Source of the DNA: an uncultured Alphaproteobacteria bacterium
Lineage (GTDB): Bacteria > Pseudomonadota > Alphaproteobacteria > Puniceispirillales > Puniceispirillaceae
Direction: 5' to 3'
Assembly: GCA_913064995.1 (NCBI GenBank)
Contig: CAJYBL010000032.1
Location: 1-11,316, forward strand
Length of the DNA: 11,316 nucleotides
Shown here one piece after another: positions 5,512-11,316 of this stretch. Below the pieces are notes generated by a model that saw nothing but the letters and a program-made list of their open reading frames with translations, was not told the origin of the DNA and searched no databases. The first letter of the stretch is position 1. Every line of letters starts with the position of its first letter. A program made the translations under genes and the position numbers.

Positions 5512-8499
5512 TTATCTTTCTTTATCATTATCAGTCGCTTTCATCCATTCGTCTAGGATAATCGCGACATGTTTTGCTTCGCGTGCAGTGCCATCCTTGA
5601 TTTGACAGCGGCATGATGTGCCATCGGCAATAATGACCGTATCAGATGTGGAATCCTGAATTTTGGGAAGAAGCGTGGCATTTGCCATTTTCATCGATAC
5701 GTCAAATGTGTCGGCGCCATAGCCAAAAGCCCCGGCCATACCGCAACAGCTTGTTTCGATTTTTTCGACGGCCATGCCGTCAATCCATGACAGCACCTCT
5801 TCGATTGGGCGTACAGCGTCAAATGCCTTTTGGTGACAATGGCCATGAAGAAGGGCTTTGGCATTTCCGCTCTTCAGGGGCAGTTTTGGCTTATCGCGTG
5901 CCAGCAATTCTTCAAAAGTTAATGTTGCATTGGCAACGGCAAAGGCATCTTTGCTGTTCAACAAGGCCGGAATTTCATCACGAAGCGCCAAGGTGCATGA
6001 TGGTTCCAATCCGACAATGGGGATATCAAGCTTGGCAAACGGGGCTATTGTGGTAACCAGCTGGCTGGCTTCATGGCGGGCGCGGTCAATCATGCCGGTG
6101 GATAAAAAGGTACGGCCACAACAAAGCGGCTGTTTTAATCCATCTGGCATGGGCGTAAAGACATCATATCCAGCCACTTGTAAAACCCGAACCGCCGCGC
6201 GGATATTTTCCGGCTCGAAATAGCGGTTAAAGCTATCAATGAAAAGCAATACCGGCGGTTTGACTGTCGTAGATGATGATTTATGGGCAGGGCTGTTTGG
6301 CAATTCATGATTGCGGAACCAGTGCCTTTGCCAGCGTGGTAACGGGCGGCGGGCGCTAAAGCCGGTTAGTTTTTCACTAAGCCAAGCCAGCCCTGGAACA
6401 ATGTCACGCAACCTTATCAAAGGCGCAATCGTTGCTGCATAAGGGGCGTAATCGGGAAGATGGGCGACAAGCCGTTCATGAAACGACAGGCCTCTGGCCT
6501 CGGTGCGAAGCGCGGTCACTTCAACCTTCATCCGCGCCATATCGACACCCGTTGGGCATTCGCGTTTACAGGCTTTGCAAGACACGCAAAGCTTCATCGT
6601 GTCTGCCATATCGTCACTGGCTAACGCCGCTGGGCCAAGCTGACCAGATAAGGCAAGGCGAAGACTATTTGCACGTCCTCTTGTTGAATCGCGCTCATCG
6701 CGTGTTGCGCGGAAAGACGGGCACATAACCCCGCCATCTAATTTGCGGCACGCCCCATTGTTATTGCACATTTCAACCGCGCCTTGCAGGCCGCTAGCCT
6801 TGCCAGGCCATGCATCCCAATTCAATCGGGTTGGAAAATCATCAATTTTATATCCGGGCGAAAACCGGAAAAGCGAGCGATCATCCATCTTTGGTGCATT
6901 GGTGATTTTGCCTGGATTGAAAATATCTTGCGGGTCAAACATTTGTTTTACCTGCCGGAATAGGGTGACCATTTTAGTGCCAAACATTACTTCGTTAAAT
7001 TCAGAACGGGCAATGCCGTCACCATGTTCGCCTGAATGCGAGCCGCCATATTCCTTGACCAGTTTGAAGGCATCTTCAGCAATGCCCCGCATGGCGGCAA
7101 CATCATCGGCATTTTTCATATCCAATACGGGGCGAACATGAAGACAGCCGACTGATGCATGCGCATACCATGTGCCAGTTGTGTTATATTTGGTAAAGAT
7201 ACGCGTTAGCTTGTCAGTGTATTCGGCAAGATCAGGAAGCGCGACAGCGCAATCTTCGACAAAAGATACAGGCTTGGCCGCGGTTTTCATCGACATCATG
7301 ATATTCAGGCCGGATTTGCGCATTTCGCTGATGCGAGCCTGATCGCCATCTTCGGTCAGAATAACAGTGCCGCCGGTAAAGTCAGCAGGTTTGTCCCAGC
7401 CAAAGCCAAGATCAGCCATCATTGTTTCCAGCGCGGTAAGACAGCGAGTGTTCTCTGCTGGGTCTTCCTCGGCAAATTCAACAACCAACATGGCGGCTGG
7501 CTCACCTTTGATATAGGCTTCGACAGTTGGCCGGAAAATGGGAATCGACCGCGCTAGATCAAGCATGGTGCTGTCAATCAATTCCACCGCAACCGGATCA
7601 AGCGTCACAAGATGCTGGGCGGCATCCATGGCTTTGTAGAAAGTTGGAAAATGGCACAGCCCCATCACCTTGCGGGCGGGAAGGGGTGATAATTTCAACG
7701 TGATCGCGGTTGAATAGGCAAGTGTGCCTTCCGACCCAACCAGAAGATGCGCAAGATTGATACCGTCGCCGGCTTTGCCATTGGGGCGAAGTGCCATTGC
7801 GTCGGGAATAAGCGAGTCGATGTTATAGCCGCCAACACGGCGAAGCACCTTTGGAAAGCTGGATAGAATTTCATCGCTATGCGTCTCACCAAGCGCCAAA
7901 AGGTCAGGCAGTATTTCGCCAAGCCGTCCGGCTGGTTTTGCCGCGGCTGGATCATAGGCGCCAAATGACGCATGGGTGCCATCGGCAAGAATGGCATCAA
8001 TCGCCAAAACATTATCCCGCATGATGCCATAACGGATGGATCGGCCACCACAGCTGTTATTGGCAGTCATGCCGCCAATGGTTGCTCGACTAGAGGTTGA
8101 AACATCTACTGGAAACCAAAGCCCATGCGGTTTTAACTGACGGTTTAATTCATCAAGAACGATCCCCGGCTCGACAATGCAGCGCCGGTTTTCGACATCT
8201 AGTTTCAGAATCGAATTGAGGTATTTTGTGTTATCCAGAACCAGCGCGTGATTGACTGTCTGGCCACATTGCGAAGTGCCGCCACCACGCGGTAAAAGCG
8301 CCATACCCTGCTCATGGCAAAAGGCAATGGTTGCTTCGATATCGGCAATTGTTTTTGGAACAACAACACCATGCGGCATCATTTGATAAATCGATGCATC
8401 GGTTGCATAACGACCGCGCGTGAAACCATCATCAAACAATTCACCAGAAATAGATCGCCGTAAGCGCTCGAATCCGGCGAAGCCACTACCGTCAGCCAT
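5512..8499 (-). CDS. FAD- and Fe-S-containing D-2-hydroxyacid dehydrogenase (YdiJ/Dld-II-like)
   Basis: Large 995-residue respiratory-type dehydrogenase that combines a GlcD-like half and a GlcF-like half in one chain. The FAD-binding PCMH domain (about 40-270) has PRGGGTSQCGQT (70-81), TIGGMTANNSCGG (140-152) and VGSEGTL (254-260). The FAD-oxidase C-terminal domain has His447 and His454 (HASVGCLH) and SGEHGDG (489-495), the usual substrate/flavin residues. Fe-S ligands follow: C578, C584 and C593-Pro, then C638, C641, C644 and C648-Pro (CVSCKACKRECP). Two CCG-type domains contain CCG at 793-795 and 918-920, with HGHCHQKA (885-892) between. Relatives oxidise D-lactate, D-2-hydroxyglutarate or glycolate to the 2-oxoacid and pass electrons toward quinone or a cytochrome. 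The start ATG follows TAGGG on the minus strand. It heads the unit containing the GntR regulator and the ThDP enzyme. The exact substrate is not determinable. Confidence 0.92.
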   Translation of the reverse strand: MADGSGFAGFERLRRSISGELFDDGFTRGRYATDASIYQMMPHGVVVPKTIADIEATIAFCHEQGMALLPRGGGTSQCGQTVNHALVLDNTKYLNSILKLDVENRRCIVEPGIVLDELNRQLKPHGLWFPVDVSTSSRATIGGMTANNSCGGRSIRYGIMRDNVLAIDAILADGTHASFGAYDPAAAKPAGRLGEILPDLLALGETHSDEILSSFPKVLRRVGGYNIDSLIPDAMALRPNGKAGDGINLAHLLVGSEGTLAYSTAITLKLSPLPARKVMGLCHFPTFYKAMDAAQHLVTLDPVAVELIDSTMLDLARSIPIFRPTVEAYIKGEPAAMLVVEFAEEDPAENTRCLTALETMMADLGFGWDKPADFTGGTVILTEDGDQARISEMRKSGLNIMMSMKTAAKPVSFVEDCAVALPDLAEYTDKLTRIFTKYNTTGTWYAHASVGCLHVRPVLDMKNADDVAAMRGIAEDAFKLVKEYGGSHSGEHGDGIARSEFNEVMFGTKMVTLFRQVKQMFDPQDIFNPGKITNAPKMDDRSLFRFSPGYKIDDFPTRLNWDAWPGKASGLQGAVEMCNNNGACRKLDGGVMCPSFRATRDERDSTRGRANSLRLALSGQLGPAALASDDMADTMKLCVSCKACKRECPTGVDMARMKVEVTALRTEARGLSFHERLVAHLPDYAPYAATIAPLIRLRDIVPGLAWLSEKLTGFSARRPLPRWQRHWFRNHELPNSPAHKSSSTTVKPPVLLFIDSFNRYFEPENIRAAVRVLQVAGYDVFTPMPDGLKQPLCCGRTFLSTGMIDRARHEASQLVTTIAPFAKLDIPIVGLEPSCTLALRDEIPALLNSKDAFAVANATLTFEELLARDKPKLPLKSGNAKALLHGHCHQKAFDAVRPIEEVLSWIDGMAVEKIETSCCGMAGAFGYGADTFDVSMKMANATLLPKIQDSTSDTVIIADGTSCRCQIKDGTAREAKHVAIILDEWMKATDNDKER

Positions 8500-8515
8500 A
8501 TTTTACCCTAGTTTT

Positions 8516-8525
8516 TAGTATACAA
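8516..8525. promoter_or_regulatory. Candidate FadR/GntR operator 1
   Basis: TAGTATACAA fits the FadR-subfamily pattern TNGT-N2-ACNA and includes the palindrome GTATAC. It overlaps the predicted -10 of the minus-strand promoter, which fits repression by blocking RNA polymerase. The neighbouring GntR/FadR-type regulator is the natural candidate to bind it. Confidence 0.5.
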
Positions 8526-8546
8526 TTTGGATGTATTGTTATACAA
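8517..8546 (-). promoter_or_regulatory. Predicted sigma-70 promoter of the dehydrogenase-gntR-ThDP unit
   Basis: Read on the minus strand, TTGTAT (8541-8546) and TATACT (8517-8522) are separated by 18 nt. The -10 matches the consensus at five of six positions and the -35 at three of six. Transcription would start near 8510, giving a leader of only about 11 nt that begins at the TAGGG ribosome site. That is short but workable; a start further upstream is an alternative. Confidence 0.45.
8536..8546. promoter_or_regulatory. Candidate FadR/GntR operator 2
   Basis: TTGTTATACAA is a perfect match to TNGT-N3-ACNA, the FadR-subfamily operator pattern, with 4-bp inverted arms. Its centre lies 20-21 bp, about two helical turns, from operator 1, so two dimers could bind on one face of the DNA. 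It overlaps the predicted -35 of the minus-strand promoter. Confidence 0.55.
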
Positions 8547-8621
8547 ACCAGAGTTAATTTTCAACCTTATTGATGGTCATAGGGATACTATCAATTAAAA
8601 ATAGATACAGCGCATCCGATC

Positions 8622-8626
8622 GGAGA
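8622..8626 (+). promoter_or_regulatory. Shine-Dalgarno of the aminotransferase
   Basis: GGAGA lies 8 nt before the ATG at 8635 and supports that start. The plus-strand promoter must lie between about 8540 and 8610, but I see no hexamer pair there good enough to call. Confidence 0.65.
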
Positions 8627-8634
8627 CCAATTCA

Positions 8635-9807
8635 ATGCCTACACCCTATGCCGCTGGCCGTCATTTCCTTCAAATTCCTGGCCCTACAAATGTGCCTGAT
8701 AGGGTGCTTCGTGCGATGGACTATCCGACCATTGACCATCGCGGCCCGCAATTTGCCGAAATTGGGGCAAAATGTCTGGCTGGTATGAAAACGATTTTCA
8801 AGACTGATAGCCATGCGGTGATCTATCCTGCATCAGGCACGGGCGCATGGGAAGCTGCCTTGGTCAATACCTTGCATGAGGGCGATCTGGTGCTGATGGT
8901 TGAAACGGGGCATTTTGCCTCACTTTGGCATAAAATGGCGTCCCGCTTGGGTCTTGAAACCGAATTTTTGGCGACCGACTGGCGTCGTGGTGTTGACCCG
9001 CAACAGGTGGAAGACCGGCTTTGCGCTGATACGGAAAATAAGATCAAGGCGGTTTGTATCGTCCATAACGAAACCTCGACCGGATCAACATCGCGCGTTA
9101 ATGAAGTGCGCTTGGCGATGAATAATGCGGGGCATGATGCGCTTTTGCTCGCTGACACAATCTCGTCGCTTGGCTCGATTGATTTTCGGCATGATGAATG
9201 GGGCGTAGATGTAACAGTCGCGGGCTCGCAAAAAGGCCTGATGCTGCCACCTGGCCTCTCATTTAATGCAGTGTCGGGAAAAGCACTAGCCGTCGCCAAA
9301 AAAGGCGGTATGCGTCGCAGCTATTGGGATTGGGAAGAACAGATTGCGGCAAATAAGGATGGCGCCTTCCCGTTCACTCCAGCAACTAATCTTCTTTACG
9401 GCTTGGCCGAAGCGATTGATATGCTTCATGAAGAAGGTCTGGATAATGTGTTTAAACGGCATGACCGGCACGCCGCCGCAACGCGCAAGGCCGTGCAGGC
9501 ATGGGGCCTTGAGGTTCTGTGTCAGGAGCCAAAGGATTATTCGAGCGCCTTGACTGCGGTTTTATTGCCAGATGGGCATAATGCCGATGCATTCCGCGCC
9601 GGTGTGCTGCAAAATTTCAACATGTCACTTGGCAATGGCCTGGCCAAGCTTGCTGGCAAGGTATTCCGGATTGGACATTTGGGTGACTTTAATGACCTTA
9701 TGCTTCTTGGCACATTAAGTGGTGTTGAGATGGGATTGTCACTTGCCAATATTCCACATCAAAAAGGTGGTGTTGACGCCGCTATGAATATACTGAAAGG
9801 CGATTAA
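8635..9807 (+). CDS. Class V PLP aminotransferase, serine/alanine/aspartate-glyoxylate type
   Basis: PLP enzyme of 390 residues, normal for the family that contains serine-glyoxylate aminotransferase (SgaA), alanine-glyoxylate aminotransferase and aspartate-glyoxylate aminotransferase (BhcA). These transfer an amino group, typically to glyoxylate to make glycine. Motifs: IPGPTNVPDRV (14-24) at the N-terminus, SGTGAWEAA (67-75) for the cofactor phosphate, HNETSTG (144-150), Asp174 (LLADTISSLGS) pairing with the pyridine nitrogen, the Schiff-base Lys200 in AGSQKGLMLPPG, and Arg345 in FRIGHLGDFN, which should hold the substrate carboxylate. It is transcribed away from the FAD/Fe-S dehydrogenase across a region with two operator-like sites, so the two are probably controlled together. 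If the dehydrogenase makes glyoxylate, this enzyme would convert it to glycine (inference). Amino donor and true acceptor are unknown, so no gene symbol is given. Confidence 0.9.
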   Translation: MPTPYAAGRHFLQIPGPTNVPDRVLRAMDYPTIDHRGPQFAEIGAKCLAGMKTIFKTDSHAVIYPASGTGAWEAALVNTLHEGDLVLMVETGHFASLWHKMASRLGLETEFLATDWRRGVDPQQVEDRLCADTENKIKAVCIVHNETSTGSTSRVNEVRLAMNNAGHDALLLADTISSLGSIDFRHDEWGVDVTVAGSQKGLMLPPGLSFNAVSGKALAVAKKGGMRRSYWDWEEQIAANKDGAFPFTPATNLLYGLAEAIDMLHEEGLDNVFKRHDRHAAATRKAVQAWGLEVLCQEPKDYSSALTAVLLPDGHNADAFRAGVLQNFNMSLGNGLAKLAGKVFRIGHLGDFNDLMLLGTLSGVEMGLSLANIPHQKGGVDAAMNILKGD

Positions 9808-9831
9808 AAAACTCACGTCAGCTTTGCTATT

Positions 9832-9844
9832 CCAATGTTATTGG
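9832..9844. repeat. Small palindrome between aminotransferase and crotonase genes
   Basis: CCAAT-GTT-ATTGG is a perfect 5-bp inverted repeat in the 69-nt gap. It is not followed by a T-run and does not match the TTGT/ACAA operator form. It could be a weak mRNA hairpin between two co-transcribed genes, or chance. Confidence 0.2.
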
Positions 9845-9876
9845 TTGAGCTGTTCTATCGCTAGAGGGAATTTGAC

Positions 9877-10674
9877 ATGACTGCCACTGATGGAGAATTG
9901 CTTGTCCGCATTGTAGATGGCATTGCGCATGTGACTTTGAACCGGCCGCAGTCACGCAATGCGCTTACCTTTGGCATGTATGAAGAATTAGCCAAGCTAT
10001 GCGCCCTTGCAGGCACTGCCGATGATGCTGATCATATCAAAGTCATTGTCATTGCAGGAGCAGGTGATAAAGCCTTCGCCGCTGGTACTGATATCGGCCA
10101 ATTCACCGCTTTTGACTCAACCGAAGACGGGTTGCGCTATGAAGCAAAGGTTGAAGCCGTTATCAGCCAGATCGAATCCTGCCATGTTCCAGTTATCGCC
10201 GCGCTTCATGGCGCGGTTACGGGTGGCGGGCTGGTGATTGCAGCAGCAGCGCATGTTCGCATTGCCAGTGCGGTGGCGGTTGCTGGCATGCCGATTGCCC
10301 GTACATTGGGCAATTGCCTGGCCGTATCGAATCTTCGGCGTTTAACGGCATTATTTGGCGAATCACGCGTTGCCCATATGATTTTAACCGCTGAATTACT
10401 AGATGCTGAGACGCTTTTGACAAGCGGATTTGTGCATGAGGTTTTACCGGACCAGGATGGTTTAATGGCACGCGCCAACCAACTTGCCGAACAAATGAAA
10501 CAAATGGCGCCGCTGACTATTCAGGCCAGTCTTGAAGGGCTGCGGCGTTTACGTCAAGCCGTCCCATTGCCGGATGATAATGATTTGGTCGAGAAAAGCT
10601 ATGTGAGCGCCGATTTTGCCGAAGGGGTTCGCGCCTTTCTTGAAAAGCGCAAACCGCAATGGCAAGGCCGCTAA
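9877..10674 (+). CDS. Crotonase-fold (enoyl-CoA hydratase/isomerase family) protein lacking both classical catalytic glutamates
   Basis: Crotonase-superfamily protein of 265 residues, a typical length. It should bind an acyl-CoA and stabilise its enolate through the oxyanion hole formed at FAAGTDIGQF (67-76) and HGAVTGGG (111-118). An ungapped comparison with rat mitochondrial enoyl-CoA hydratase places its two catalytic glutamates (in GGGCEL and QPE) at Val120 and Ile140 here, so plain hydratase activity is unlikely. The PIARTLGN segment (139-146) recalls a bacterial subgroup usually annotated only as hydratase/isomerase. The start ATG is preceded by AGAGGGA. It lies 69 nt after the aminotransferase in the same direction and is probably co-transcribed. 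It could be a lyase, thioesterase, decarboxylase or isomerase; I cannot choose. The dehydrogenase-ligase pair at the left of the window could supply a CoA ester, but nothing here proves the link. Confidence 0.88.
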   Translation: MTATDGELLVRIVDGIAHVTLNRPQSRNALTFGMYEELAKLCALAGTADDADHIKVIVIAGAGDKAFAAGTDIGQFTAFDSTEDGLRYEAKVEAVISQIESCHVPVIAALHGAVTGGGLVIAAAAHVRIASAVAVAGMPIARTLGNCLAVSNLRRLTALFGESRVAHMILTAELLDAETLLTSGFVHEVLPDQDGLMARANQLAEQMKQMAPLTIQASLEGLRRLRQAVPLPDDNDLVEKSYVSADFAEGVRAFLEKRKPQWQGR

Positions 10675-10722
10675 CCTCACTAAACGCTGATAGCTTTACT
10701 AAACAATGTCTAGCCTTGTGAT

Positions 10723-11316
10723 TTAGGCGCCTGTCAGCTTGTTGATGGCGCTGACAACGGCGCGGATCGGCGCCAATGTAATTGATGTATCAATGCCAAC
10801 ACCATAGACCGATTGATCATCGCCAACCACAAGCTCAACATAAGCAGCAGCTTCGGCTTTTGATGTTGCCGAGCGGGTGTTCTGCCCGAAATCGGCAAGC
10901 CGGAACGCAAGATTGAATTTGTCCCGCATCGCATCAACAAAAGCCGAAATCGGGCCATTGCCAGTGGCGGTAATGGTCACTTCCCTGCCGTTATGAAGTA
11001 CAGTCGCGGTAATACGTTCGGCGTCGCTTGCGCGGCTGGCTCGCCCTGATTCAAAGCTGACAAGCTTGAATGGGCCTTGCGGTTTGATGTAATGCTCTTC
11101 GGCCAGTTCCCAGATGCGCTGGCTGGTGATTTCCTTGCCAGTGGTATCGGCTTCGTTCTGGACAATGCCAGAAAATTCAACCTCGGCACCACGCGGCAGG
11201 CGAATATGGTGATCGGCCTCAAGAAGATAGGCTGAACCAGCCTTGCCCGATTGTGAATTCACCCGAATGATGGCTTCGAATGTACGCCCAATATCAGCTG
11301 GATCAATTGGCAGATA
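10723..11316 (-). CDS. leuA: 2-isopropylmalate synthase, C-terminal part (cut by window)
   Basis: The visible 197 residues are the end of 2-isopropylmalate synthase, which condenses acetyl-CoA with 2-oxoisovalerate in the first committed step of leucine synthesis. The frame is open to the right edge. At the edge it reads YLPIDPADIGRTFEAIIR and continues directly into VNSQSGKAGSAYLLE, the family hallmark joining the catalytic part to the regulatory LeuA dimer domain, the usual site of leucine feedback. The GTG codon at 11262 is therefore an internal valine, not a start. The spacing suggests the long form of about 550-560 residues. It is convergent with the crotonase gene, with a 48-nt gap and no clear terminator. 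It is a housekeeping biosynthetic gene and probably not part of the catabolic module. Confidence 0.93.
   Translation of the reverse strand, partial: YLPIDPADIGRTFEAIIRVNSQSGKAGSAYLLEADHHIRLPRGAEVEFSGIVQNEADTTGKEITSQRIWELAEEHYIKPQGPFKLVSFESGRASRASDAERITATVLHNGREVTITATGNGPISAFVDAMRDKFNLAFRLADFGQNTRSATSKAEAAAYVELVVGDDQSVYGVGIDTSITLAPIRAVVSAINKLTGA

Noticed and set aside
5646..7141. Several plus-strand open frames of 98-136 codons opposite the FAD/Fe-S dehydrogenase
   Set aside because: They are antisense to a well-conserved gene, have no recognisable domains, and no convincing ribosome sites were seen.
1..10674. DMSP demethylation-type dmdBCD cluster (ligase, dehydrogenase, crotonase)
   Set aside because: The crotonase lacks both DmdD-type glutamates, the dehydrogenase is ACAD10/11-like, and the crotonase is in a separate unit.
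10675..10722. Terminator between the convergent crotonase and leuA genes
   Set aside because: Only a 3-bp GCT/AGC pairing and a repeated ACTAAAC are present; there is no stable stem with a T-run.
11262..11316. GTG at 11262 as a start of a small separate protein
   Set aside because: The frame continues through it to the window edge with conserved LeuA sequence, so it is an internal valine codon.

Overview
This window looks like a catabolic region of an alphaproteobacterial chromosome with a base composition near 50% GC. Marine groups such as SAR116 or a Rhodobacterales relative would fit. The taxonomic call is inference from protein style (long-form LeuA, GntR/FadR regulators, ACAD10/11-like dehydrogenase, DmdB-like ligase); the window holds no rRNA or other marker gene. 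It is densely coding, with eight genes, two of them cut by the window edges. I found no tRNA, rRNA, CRISPR array, insertion sequence or phage gene.

Layout. Left (1-2764, + strand): a 5'-truncated acyl-CoA dehydrogenase of the ACAD10/11 type, followed after 23 nt by an AMP-forming acyl-CoA ligase with a strong Shine-Dalgarno. Centre (8499 to 2843, - strand): a three-gene unit with a 995-residue FAD/Fe-S D-2-hydroxyacid dehydrogenase, a GntR/FadR-family regulator and an acetolactate-synthase-like ThDP enzyme that starts with TTG. Right (8635-10674, + strand): a class V aminotransferase of the serine/alanine/aspartate-glyoxylate type, then a crotonase-fold protein. Far right (from 10723 to the edge, - strand): the C-terminal part of 2-isopropylmalate synthase (leuA), a housekeeping gene that probably marks the edge of the accessory module.

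How the parts may work together. The dehydrogenase and the aminotransferase are transcribed divergently from a 135-nt region. That region holds two sites matching the FadR-subfamily operator pattern (TNGT-N2/3-ACNA), 20-21 bp apart centre to centre. The sites lie on the -10 and -35 hexamers of a predicted promoter for the minus-strand unit that encodes the regulator. This suggests one autoregulated catabolic module: a D-2-hydroxyacid (glycolate, D-lactate, D-2-hydroxyglutarate or similar) is oxidised to a 2-oxoacid, which is then transaminated and/or decarboxylated/ligated by the ThDP enzyme. The substrate cannot be read from the sequence. The ThDP enzyme keeps the cofactor-activating glutamate, which argues against simple glyoxylate carboligase. 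The crotonase lacks both acid residues of classical enoyl-CoA hydratases, so its chemistry is also open. These two proteins, with the shared operators, are the best candidates for something undescribed.
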